From Oscillospiraceae bacterium (GTDB taxonomy: Bacteria > Bacillota > Clostridia > Oscillospirales > Acutalibacteraceae), in the NCBI GenBank assembly GCA_009779455.1, contig WREG01000098.1, forward strand, positions 1-7,330: a DNA stretch of 7,330 bases, in the 5' to 3' direction. Below are positions 1 through 5,367 of this stretch, piece by piece. Below the pieces are notes generated by a model. The model worked only from the letters and a program-made list of their open reading frames with translations, was not told the origin of the DNA and did no database searches. The first letter of the stretch is position 1. The number at the start of each line of letters is the position of its first letter. A program made the translations under genes and the position numbers.

Positions 1-50
1 AGAGAACTTATATCCCGTTGAAATATATGTAAAAACACCGTGGTAATTCT

Positions 51-78
51 AGGATTTAGGATATAGGGCATAGGATTT
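51..78 (+). repeat. Heptamer tandem repeat tract 1 (AGGATTT-type)
   Basis: Four consecutive 7-bp units lie here: AGGATTT, AGGATAT, AGGGCAT, AGGATTT. A degenerate unit containing AGCC follows at 79-85. The tract is non-coding and lies upstream of the ferredoxin gene. The same unit recurs as a five-copy tract at 2895-2929, again followed by AGCC, and a different 7-bp unit forms the tract at 360-394. No function is known to me. The units contain TAG, so an array of them places stop codons in several frames. Confidence 0.8.
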
Positions 79-117
79 AGAAGCCCTACGGGAAATCACA
101 AAAAACAGCAAAATATA

Positions 118-146
118 CTGTAGGAGACGGCGTACTGGACGTCCCG
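118..146 (+). repeat. TAGGGG-type palindromic intergenic repeat, copy 1
   Basis: This 29-nt element begins CTGTAGGAGACGG and ends GGACGTCCCG. It matches the reverse complement of 2329-2357 at 21 of 29 positions by hand alignment, with the two ends conserved and the middle different. The arms pair imperfectly: GACG 126-129 with CGTC 140-143, flanked by GG and CC with one bulged base. It sits just upstream of the ferredoxin ribosome binding site, so in RNA it would form a weak 5' leader hairpin. Confidence 0.6.
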
Positions 147-166
147 TGAAAGGAAATGTGTATAAA

Positions 167-373
167 ATGGCTAAAATAAAAATCGACGAAAATTTTTGCA
201 AGGGCTGCGGGCTTTGCGTTACGGTCTGCCCGAAAAAAATCATTGAAATAATGAACGGCAAATTAAATTTAAAAGGCTATAACCCTGCGGGCGTCACCGA
301 CGCGGAAAAATGCACGGGCTGCGCGTCCTGCGCTATGATCTGCCCGGATTGCGCTATTACAATTGACAATTAA
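167..373 (+). CDS. 2-oxoacid:ferredoxin oxidoreductase delta subunit (2x[4Fe-4S] ferredoxin; KorD/VorD-type)
   Basis: This 68-residue soluble protein has two complete CxxCxxCxxxCP motifs (Cys 11, 14, 17, 21 and 49, 52, 55, 59), so it should bind two [4Fe-4S] clusters. As the delta subunit it would carry electrons from the catalytic subunits to free ferredoxin. The ATG at 167 is chosen because AAAGGAAA (149-156) sits about 10 bases upstream and the protein then begins at the conserved MAKIKID. An in-frame GTG at 146 would add seven residues, but it lies in a repeat and precedes the ribosome binding site. It is the first gene of the delta-alpha-beta-gamma operon. The last residues and the TAA stop lie inside the heptamer repeat at 360-394. 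An extra cysteine at 62 follows the second motif. The fold is certain; the subunit assignment rests on its neighbours. Confidence 0.93.
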   Translation: MAKIKIDENFCKGCGLCVTVCPKKIIEIMNGKLNLKGYNPAGVTDAEKCTGCASCAMICPDCAITIDN

Positions 374-394
374 CGATTTACAATTAACGATTAA
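360..394 (+). repeat. Heptamer tandem repeat tract 2 (CAATTAA-type)
   Basis: Five 7-bp units run without a gap: CAATTGA, CAATTAA, CGATTTA, CAATTAA, CGATTAA. The tract overlaps the 3' end of the ferredoxin gene, encodes its last residues and supplies its TAA stop (371-373). AGCCG follows directly, leading into the palindromic repeat at 397-424. The unit sequence differs from the tracts at 51 and 2895, but the 7-bp period and the downstream AGCC are shared. Confidence 0.8.
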
Positions 395-396
395 AG

Positions 397-424
397 CCGT
401 AGGGGAGGGTCTTGTGCCCTTCCG
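397..424 (+). repeat. TAGGGG-type palindromic intergenic repeat, copy 2
   Basis: This 28-nt element begins CCGTAGGGG and ends CCCTTCCG. GGGAGGG (403-409) pairs with CCCTTCC (417-423) through a 7-nt loop, with one G-T wobble. It abuts the heptamer tract at 360-394 and lies between the ferredoxin and alpha-subunit genes. There is no T tract, so it is not a classic terminator; in an operon transcript it could be a stability or processing hairpin. Confidence 0.7.
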
Positions 425-456
425 TGCATCCAAAATATGGAAGGATTGATGTGAAA

Positions 457-1521
457 ATGAGTGAAAGAGTTTTAATGAAGGGCAACGAAGCTCTGGCCGA
501 GGCCGCCATACTGGCGGGCTGCCGCCATTTCTTCGGCTATCCCATCACGCCGCAGACGGAGCTTGCCGCATATATGTCAAAAAGGCTGCCGAAGGTGGGC
601 GGGGTGTTTTTGCAGGCTGAATCCGAAATAGCCGCTATAAACATGGTGCAGGGCGCCGCCGCCGCCGGGGTGAGGGCCATGACCTCGTCCTCGTCGCCGG
701 GGATCAGCCTTAAAACGGAAGGCATTTCCTATATGTGCGGCTCGAACCTGCCCTGCGTTATCGTCAACATACAGCGCGGGGGGCCGGGGCTGGGCGGCAT
801 CCAGCCGTCGCAGGCGGATTATTGCCAGGCGGTAAAAGCCCCCGGCCACGGCGATTTGCATATTTTGGTGTCCGCGCCCGCGACGGTTCAGGAAATGGTC
901 GATTTAGCCGGGAAAGCCTTTGATCTCGCGGATAAATACCGTATGCCCGCCATGATTCTGGCGGACGGGATGCTGGGGCAGATGATGGAGCCGGTGGTAT
1001 TGCCCGGCGAACCGGCGGGGCCGCTCCCGAAAAAGGAATGGGCGGCGTCGGGGCATAATAACGGGCGGCCGAAAAATATAATCAATTCGCTATATTTAGA
1101 CCCGTACATGCTCGAGGAATCAATTAAAAAGCGTTATGAGCGCTATAAAATAATTGAGGAAAACGAAAGCCTGCATGAGAATTATTTGGCTGACGACGCT
1201 GAGATCGTTCTTGTTTCATACGGTGCGACTTCGAGGGTTGCCAAGGCCGCAATAAACATGGCCCGCGGGAAAGGCATCAGGGCAGGGCTGCTCCGTCCGC
1301 TTACGTTGTACCCGTTCCCGAAAAAAGCTGTAGCCGAAGCGGCCAAAACAGCGAAAGCCTTTATTTCCGTTGAAATGAGCATGGGGCAGATGGTCGATGA
1401 CATCCGGCTCGCCTGCGACTGCTCGGTCCCCGTCGAATTTTTCGGGCGCACCGGCGGCGTTATACCGAATGTAGATGAAATTTTGGGATTTATAGAAAAA
1501 ACAGATCGGAGGTATAAATAA
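457..1521 (+). CDS. vorB: 2-oxoacid:ferredoxin oxidoreductase alpha subunit (VorB/KorA-type, 3-methyl-2-oxobutanoate dehydrogenase)
   Basis: This 354-residue protein closely resembles VorB-type alpha subunits. They form the pyrimidine-binding half and the transketolase C-terminal-like domain of enzymes that convert a 2-oxoacid, CoA and oxidised ferredoxin to acyl-CoA, CO2 and reduced ferredoxin in the cytoplasm. Visible landmarks are MKGNEALAEAAI (7-18), the family YPITP motif (28-32), FLQAESEIAAINM (51-63), TSSSSPGISL (76-85), GGPGLGGIQPSQ (108-119), ADGMLGQMMEP (169-179), RPLTLYPFP (280-288) and SVEMSMGQM (304-312). Length is normal. The ATG at 457 matches the conserved N-terminus, with GGAAGGA (439-445) upstream; in-frame TTG 412 and GTG 451 are less likely. 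The stop shares one base with the beta-subunit start (TAATG), so translation is coupled. Substrate is not settled by sequence: a branched-chain 2-oxoacid is favoured, 2-oxoglutarate is possible. Confidence 0.93.
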   Translation: MSERVLMKGNEALAEAAILAGCRHFFGYPITPQTELAAYMSKRLPKVGGVFLQAESEIAAINMVQGAAAAGVRAMTSSSSPGISLKTEGISYMCGSNLPCVIVNIQRGGPGLGGIQPSQADYCQAVKAPGHGDLHILVSAPATVQEMVDLAGKAFDLADKYRMPAMILADGMLGQMMEPVVLPGEPAGPLPKKEWAASGHNNGRPKNIINSLYLDPYMLEESIKKRYERYKIIEENESLHENYLADDAEIVLVSYGATSRVAKAAINMARGKGIRAGLLRPLTLYPFPKKAVAEAAKTAKAFISVEMSMGQMVDDIRLACDCSVPVEFFGRTGGVIPNVDEILGFIEKTDRRYK

Positions 1522-2258
1522 TGCCCAGTTTCAAAAGACCGAAAGCGCTGGCGGACGTTCCCACCAGCTATTGCCCCGGCTGTACCCACGGCGTCATCCA
1601 CAGGCTTATAGCCGAAACCATAGACGAGCTTGGGATAGAGGGCAAGACGGTGGGCATAGCCCCCGTAGGCTGCTCCGTCCTCGCGTATAATTTTTTCAAC
1701 TGCGATATGATACAGGCCCCACACGGCAGGGCCCCCGCCGTGGCGACGGGCGTAAAGCGCGCAATACCAGACAATGTGCTGTTCACCTATCAGGGAGACG
1801 GCGACCTTGCCGCCATAGGCACGGCCGAAACCGTCCACGCTGCCGCGAGGGGCGAAAATATTACGGTTATATTCGTGAACAACGCAATTTACGGCATGAC
1901 GGGCGGCCAGATGGCCCCCACGTCGCTGCCTGAGCAGGTTACCCAGACCAGCCCTTACGGCAGGGATATCAAATCGGCGGGTTTCCCCATAAAGGTGTGC
2001 GAGCTTCTCTCCACCCTTGACGGCGTCGCATACGCCGAAAGGGTCGCGGTGGACAGCGTAAAAAACATCAGGAACGCCAAAAAGGCCGTGAAAAAGGCGT
2101 TTGAGGCGCAAATTGCGGAAAAAGGGTTTTCCATAGTGGAGATAATATCGTCCTGCCCGACAAACTGGGGGCTGACGCCTGTTGACGCGCTGGATTGGCT
2201 TCGGGACAATATGCTGCCGTATTATCCGCTTGGAATTTATAAAGATAAAACATCATAG
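1521..2258 (+). CDS. korB: 2-oxoacid:ferredoxin oxidoreductase beta subunit, thiamine diphosphate-binding (KorB/VorA-type)
   Basis: This 245-residue subunit carries the thiamine diphosphate pyrophosphate/Mg site and an iron-sulfur cluster next to it. The cofactor motif is GDGD (92-95) through NN (120-121), followed by IYGMTGGQMAPTS. Cys 18 and 21 (CPGC), Cys 51 and Cys 212 (CPTNWG) match in spacing and context the four cluster ligands known in this enzyme family; that match is inference. It pairs with the alpha subunit to form the active site. The ATG overlaps the alpha stop by one base and has a perfect GGAGG (1508-1512) eight bases upstream. Its TAG stop (2256-2258) is the TAG of a TAGGGG palindromic repeat. 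Length is normal for stand-alone beta subunits, so pyruvate:ferredoxin oxidoreductase-style fusion is excluded. The family is firm; 2-oxoglutarate versus branched-chain specificity is open. Confidence 0.93.
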   Translation: MPSFKRPKALADVPTSYCPGCTHGVIHRLIAETIDELGIEGKTVGIAPVGCSVLAYNFFNCDMIQAPHGRAPAVATGVKRAIPDNVLFTYQGDGDLAAIGTAETVHAAARGENITVIFVNNAIYGMTGGQMAPTSLPEQVTQTSPYGRDIKSAGFPIKVCELLSTLDGVAYAERVAVDSVKNIRNAKKAVKKAFEAQIAEKGFSIVEIISSCPTNWGLTPVDALDWLRDNMLPYYPLGIYKDKTS

Positions 2259-2303
2259 GGGACGCCGCCTCCCGCAGGAGGCATTACGCTTATCGGCGTT
2301 CCG
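2254..2303 (+). repeat. TAGGGG-type palindromic intergenic repeat, copy 3 (nested hairpin)
   Basis: This 50-nt element begins CATAGGGGACGCCG and ends CGGCGTTCCG. The outer arms GGGACGCCG (2259-2267) and CGGCGTTCC (2294-2302) pair over nine positions with one G-T wobble. Inside is a perfect 6-bp hairpin, GCCTCC/GGAGGC (2267-2272 and 2277-2282), with loop CGCA. It thus looks like a copy of the repeat with an enlarged core. Its TAG is the stop codon of the beta subunit. Confidence 0.7.
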
Positions 2304-2328
2304 AATTCAGATGAAATATTGCTATAGA

Positions 2329-2357
2329 CGGGACGCCGAGGGCGGCGCCCCCTACGG
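2329..2357 (-). repeat. TAGGGG-type palindromic intergenic repeat, copy 4 (inverted)
   Basis: On the minus strand this 29-nt element begins CCGTAGGGGG and ends CGGCGTCCCG, aligning over its whole length with 118-146. GGGACGCCG (2330-2338) pairs with CGGCGCCCC (2343-2351) around a 4-nt AGGG loop, with one A-C mismatch. It lies opposite in orientation to copy 3, in the same 118-base gap, just before the gamma-subunit ribosome binding site. Confidence 0.7.
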
Positions 2358-2376
2358 AAAGGATGAAAATTATAAT

Positions 2377-2910
2377 ATGAAAGAAATAAACGCCCGTTTT
2401 GCGGGGTTCGGCGGCCAGGGGATACTGTTTTTGAGCAAGCTTGTGGCGTATTGCGGCATAATCGACGGCAGGGAAGTCTCGACAATGCCTTCATACGGGC
2501 CGGAAATGCGCGGGGGCACGGTCAACAGCAGCGTCCGCGTCTCCGATACGCAGATTTATTCCCCGATAGTGGATTCGCCGGAGCTTCTGGTGGTTATGAA
2601 CCTGCCGTCATACCTTAAATTTATTGACACGGCGGCGCCGGGCGGGACCGTTGTCATCGACAGCTCATTGGTTTCGGAAAAGACTTCCAGAACCGATATA
2701 GACGCCCATTATATACCCGCGACGGCTTTGGCGAACGAAAACGGCCTTCAGGGGCTGGCGAACATTATAATGCTTGGCAAAATACTTGCCCTGACAGGTT
2801 TCACGACGTTTGAAACGGTGGAAAAAGCCATAAAAAAAGCCGTCCCGCCCTCAAAATCGCATTTGATTGAAAAAAATATCGAAGCCGTTAATTTAGGATA
2901 TAGGATGTAG
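2377..2910 (+). CDS. korC: 2-oxoacid:ferredoxin oxidoreductase gamma subunit (KorC/VorC-type)
   Basis: This 177-residue protein has the 2-oxoacid:acceptor oxidoreductase gamma fold: glycine-rich GFGGQG (10-15), then PSYGPEMRGG (38-47) and NSSVRVSD (50-57). In this family the gamma subunit completes the heterotetramer and contributes to CoA binding. The ATG at 2377 places the protein start at the family-typical M-x-E-I-x-A-R-F-A-G-F-G-G-Q-G; GGAAAGGA (2356-2363) lies 13 bases upstream, a slightly long spacing. The open frame extends back to 2182, but that part overlaps the beta gene and the repeats and has no homology-like character. A five-codon ORF (2363-2380) overlaps the start. The last residues (LGYRM) and the TAG stop are encoded by the heptamer tract at 2895-2929, so the C-terminus may have been altered by the repeat. 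It is the last gene of the operon. Confidence 0.92.
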   Translation: MKEINARFAGFGGQGILFLSKLVAYCGIIDGREVSTMPSYGPEMRGGTVNSSVRVSDTQIYSPIVDSPELLVVMNLPSYLKFIDTAAPGGTVVIDSSLVSEKTSRTDIDAHYIPATALANENGLQGLANIIMLGKILALTGFTTFETVEKAIKKAVPPSKSHLIEKNIEAVNLGYRM

Positions 2911-2929
2911 GATACAGGATACAGGATAT
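2895..2929 (+). repeat. Heptamer tandem repeat tract 3 (AGGATAT-type)
   Basis: Five 7-bp units follow one another: AGGATAT, AGGATGT, AGGATAC, AGGATAC, AGGATAT. A partial unit running into AGCCG (2932-2936) comes next. The first units are translated as the C-terminus of the gamma subunit, whose TAG stop is 2908-2910. The tract leads directly into the terminator hairpin at 2937-2970. The unit is the same as at 51-78. Confidence 0.85.
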
Positions 2930-2936
2930 AGAGCCG

Positions 2937-2970
2937 AAAGGGAGGGTATTGTTTCCTCCCTTTACTTTTT
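2937..2970 (+). terminator. Rho-independent-type terminator of the kor operon
   Basis: AAAGGGAGG (2937-2945) pairs perfectly with CCTCCCTTT (2955-2963) across a 9-nt loop. ACTTTTT follows, with five T at 2966-2970. It lies 26 bases after the gamma-subunit stop and before the exporter promoter region, as expected for an operon end. Its left side (CCGAAAGGGAGGGTATTGT) resembles the palindromic repeat at 397-424 (CCGTAGGGGAGGGTCTTGT), so the terminator may have evolved from a repeat copy. Confidence 0.8.
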
Positions 2971-2979
2971 ATATTAATA

Positions 2980-3012
2980 TCACAAAAGCGTCACATAAGT
3001 GTCACATCGGCA
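2980..3012 (+). promoter_or_regulatory. Three tandem 11-bp repeats, likely OmpR/PhoB-family response-regulator operator
   Basis: Three abutting 11-bp units begin with TCACA at 2980, 2991 and 3002 (TCACAAAAGCG, TCACATAAGTG, TCACATCGGCA). The second and third share the 7-mer GTCACAT separated by 4 bp. An 11-bp period puts the sites on one face of the helix, the arrangement bound by OmpR/PhoB-type response regulators such as at the Pho box. The array ends only a few bases before a TATAAA, overlapping the expected -35 region, which suggests activation of the ABC exporter. No two-component genes are in the window, so the regulator is unknown. Confidence 0.5.
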
Positions 3013-3015
3013 AAG

Positions 3016-3021
3016 TATAAA
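3016..3021 (+). promoter_or_regulatory. Possible -10 element of the exporter operon
   Basis: TATAAA matches the -10 consensus at five of six positions and lies 35 bases before the permease start. There is no good -35 hexamer at standard spacing. GTCACA (2990-2995) is a weak match 20 bp away, and the 11-bp operator repeats occupy that region. This fits an activator-dependent promoter, but it is a by-eye call. Confidence 0.35.
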
Positions 3022-3055
3022 GGATACATAACATTACGAAAGGGTGAACGCATTC

Positions 3056-4582
3056 ATGTATGTACTCAAAAACGCGCTTAAAAACCTGGTCCGCAACAGG
3101 GGGCGCAACACGCTTATCGCGGTAATTATTTTCGCGATTATCACGACGACGGTTATAGCCCTAATCATCAACAACACGTCTTCCGGCATAATCGACGACT
3201 ACAAAAACCGTTTCGGCTCCGAGGTCTCGATTTCGCCTAATATGGAGAAAGTCATGCAAAACGCGCAGTCGTCGCAGAGCGGCGGCGGCAACGGGAGGCA
3301 GCAGGCTGTCAGGATATCCCCGCCGTCGATCAACCCCAAGCAATATCTTTCCTTCGGCGAATCCGATTATTTATTGCAGGACAAATGCACGTACACGGCC
3401 AATATCGGGGTAAAATGCTCCGACGAAAGCTTTACCCCCATCGATTACGACGAAAATTCATCGTCCGGAAGTATGATGTACAGCGTAAACGGCGGTTCGA
3501 GGCCTGCGCCAATGCCTGAAGGCGATGAAGACAGGTTTTCGCCGAACATGAGGATATACGGCGATTCATGGGGCGAATTCACGGGCGACAGCCCGAGCCG
3601 CAAGCTGAGCGAGGGCAGACAGGTCCAAAAAGACGGCGAATGCCTTATGAGCGCCGATCTCGCCGAGGAAAACGGTGTTGATATAGGCGACGCGCTGGCA
3701 TTCAACGCGACATTATACGATACTGAAAGAAACCCCGTGGCGGAAGTTGAATATAGCTTGACAGTAGTTGGGTTTTATACTGATGCGACCGAAGAATATC
3801 CCATCCCGATGATGAGCGGCAATTCTTATATGAACAGGCGCAACGAGGTTCTTACCACTTTTGACACCGTGATGAACGCCGTCAGCGGCGACGTTGCCAC
3901 AGGCTTCAACGGGCTTGACGTTTCGGCGACGTATTACCTTAAAAATCCGGATATGCTTGAAGATTTCAAGCGTGAGCTATACGCGAAGGGCCTGAGCGGG
4001 GACTTTGATGTCAATACGGACACGTTAAGCTACAATAAGATAGTCGCCCCGGTTGAGGGGCTGAAATCCATGTCCCTTACCTTTATGCTTGTCGTGTTGA
4101 TATTGGGCGGGGTGATACTTGTCCTGCTTTCTTCCATCGCCATAAGGGAAAGGAAGTATGAAATCGGCGTCCTGCGCGCCATGGGCATGAAAAAGGGCAA
4201 AGTCGCCGTGGGCTTATGGCTCGAAATACTCGCGATAGCCGCGGTATGCCTCGTATTGGGCATAACGGCGGGGATATTCGCCTCCCAGCCCGTGTCGGAC
4301 ACGCTTCTTGAAAGGCAGGTGGCGGCAATAGCGGAGGAAGATGCCGCCCAAAGCGCGCAAAACGCCAACCGCCCCATGATTGGGATGACAATAGGCGGCG
4401 GAAGGGCGCCCGGCGCGGGGACGGACGCAAAACCCCTTGAAAATATGGACGTTTCCCTCAGCATTGTCACAATATTGGAGATAATCGCCGTGGCTGTGCT
4501 TTTAGCGTCGGTTTCGGGGATAGTGTCAATCAGCAGGATCACGAAATATGAGCCTATCAAAATTTTGATGGAGCGAAATTAA
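3056..4582 (+). CDS. ABC transporter permease, MacB/FtsX family (four-TM exporter subunit)
   Basis: This 508-residue membrane protein has the MacB-like topology. A short basic N-terminus (LKNALKNLVRNRGRN) precedes TM1 at about 19-39. A large extracytoplasmic domain (about 40-338) follows, then TM2 (339-361), TM3 (386-410) and TM4 (467-491). The cytoplasmic coupling segment ERKYEIGVLRAMG (365-377) and the C-terminal KYEPIKIL (497-504) are typical of the FtsX domain. The TM3-TM4 loop (about 420-462) is long, with a glycine-rich stretch. Such permeases work with a LolD-like ATPase to move peptides, lipids or drugs, or to sense them, by mechanotransmission; the substrate is not predictable. The ATG at 3056 has AAGGGTG (3040-3046) nine bases upstream; the in-frame GTG at 3044 overlaps that site and is rejected. 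The partner ATPase starts 26 bases downstream but is interrupted. Confidence 0.9.
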   Translation: MYVLKNALKNLVRNRGRNTLIAVIIFAIITTTVIALIINNTSSGIIDDYKNRFGSEVSISPNMEKVMQNAQSSQSGGGNGRQQAVRISPPSINPKQYLSFGESDYLLQDKCTYTANIGVKCSDESFTPIDYDENSSSGSMMYSVNGGSRPAPMPEGDEDRFSPNMRIYGDSWGEFTGDSPSRKLSEGRQVQKDGECLMSADLAEENGVDIGDALAFNATLYDTERNPVAEVEYSLTVVGFYTDATEEYPIPMMSGNSYMNRRNEVLTTFDTVMNAVSGDVATGFNGLDVSATYYLKNPDMLEDFKRELYAKGLSGDFDVNTDTLSYNKIVAPVEGLKSMSLTFMLVVLILGGVILVLLSSIAIRERKYEIGVLRAMGMKKGKVAVGLWLEILAIAAVCLVLGITAGIFASQPVSDTLLERQVAAIAEEDAAQSAQNANRPMIGMTIGGGRAPGAGTDAKPLENMDVSLSIVTILEIIAVAVLLASVSGIVSISRITKYEPIKILMERN

Positions 4583-4608
4583 AAATAATGCAGAAAGGAA
4601 AATATAAA

Positions 4609-5277
4609 ATGAGCGTTCTGGTATTGAAAGACGTAGAATAGAAATACGCGGGTACAAAAAACAATGTATTGAAAAATATAAACGCGAGCTTTGAAATGGG
4701 TACGGTTTACACTATAATCGGGAAGTCGGGGTCGGGTAAATCCACCCTTTTGTCCCTCATCGCGGGCCTTGACGTCTGCACGGGCGGGGAGATACACCAT
4801 GGCCGCAACGATTTGAAGAATATCGACCGCGACGACTACCGCGCGAAGCATATCGGCGTCGTGTTCCAAAGCTACAACCTCCTGATAAATGCCACGGCTG
4901 TTGAAAACATTATACTTTCGATGGAAATAAGCGGCATAAAACAGAAGGATAAAAAGGAGTCCGCCTATAAGCTTTTGGAAAGGGTCGGCATCGACAAAGA
5001 AACCGCCGACCGCAAGGTATTGAAGCTCTCGGGCGGGGAGCAGCAGCGGGTGGGCATAGCGAGGGCCCTGTCCCACGACGCCAACATGATAATCGCCGAC
5101 GAGCCGACGGGCAACCTTGACGACAAATCGGAGGATGAAGTGCTGAAAATATTAACGTCCTTAGCCCACGACGACGGAAAATGCGTCATCATCGTCACCC
5201 ACTCAAAAGAGGTAACGGCCATCGCGGATATAATTCTGGGGATCAAAGAGGGGAGGATTGAGACAATAAAAAAATAG
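4609..5277 (+). pseudogene. ABC transporter ATP-binding protein (LolD/MacB-type) with in-frame TAG at codon 11
   Basis: This is the ATPase partner of the upstream permease, 221 residues plus one internal stop. A strong site (AGAAAGGAA, 4592-4600) precedes the ATG at 4609, but the frame reads MSVLVLKDVE and then TAG at 4639-4641, continuing KYAGTKNNVLKNI. Related ATPases usually have an aromatic residue here (VxYxY), so a Tyr codon (TAT/TAC) mutated by one base is the simplest explanation. All other motifs are intact, counting the TAG as residue 11: Walker A GKSGSGKST (38-46), Q-loop Gln 87, signature LSGGEQQ (140-146), Walker B MIIADE (160-165), D-loop NLD (169-171) and H-loop His 198. No frameshift or decay is visible, so the mutation is recent, a sequencing error, or bypassed. 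Restart at TTG 4669 or ATG 4696 would lack the first strand and the A-loop Tyr 13, and neither has a clear ribosome binding site. Confidence 0.8.
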
Positions 5278-5302
5278 TTTTAAAATCTCGGCAGCATAAT
5301 TC

Positions 5303-5347
5303 AAACGGAACTCCCGCACAATGAAAAACGTAAGGGAGTTCCGTTTT
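5303..5347. terminator. Bidirectional hairpin terminator between convergent genes
   Basis: AAACGGAACTCCC (5303-5315) pairs perfectly over 13 bp with GGGAGTTCCGTTT (5334-5346) around an 18-nt loop. A short T run ends it on the plus strand (TTTT, 5344-5347); on the minus strand the stem ends in GTTT followed by GAATT. It lies between the converging ATPase gene (stop 5277) and alcohol dehydrogenase gene (stop 5368), so it probably ends both transcripts. Confidence 0.85.
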
Positions 5348-5367
5348 GCGTGGTCATATCTTATCAA

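Noticed and set aside
2..46. Possible 3' end of an upstream gene (ENLYPVEIYVKTPW, stop TAA 44-46)
   Set aside because: Fourteen residues are too few to identify, and short open stretches are expected by chance.
91..119. TATACT at 114-119 as -10 of the kor operon
   Set aside because: There is no acceptable -35 at 16-18 bp; transcription may instead come from upstream of the window.
1182..2111. Long minus-strand open frame (309 codons) antisense to the alpha and beta kor genes
   Set aside because: The plus strand encodes unmistakable VorB and thiamine-diphosphate subunits here. The antisense product has no recognisable motif and reflects GC-rich codon structure.
2895..2929. CRISPR array
   Set aside because: The units are 7 bp with no spacers and no cas genes nearby.
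4030..4560. Minus-strand open frame of 176 codons inside the permease gene
   Set aside because: It overlaps the best-conserved FtsX domain of the permease and has no ribosome binding site or domain signature of its own.
4639..4641. TAG as a sense codon (pyrrolysine or recoded amber)
   Set aside because: TAG is the normal stop of three genes in this window, and ABC ATPases are not pyrrolysine proteins.
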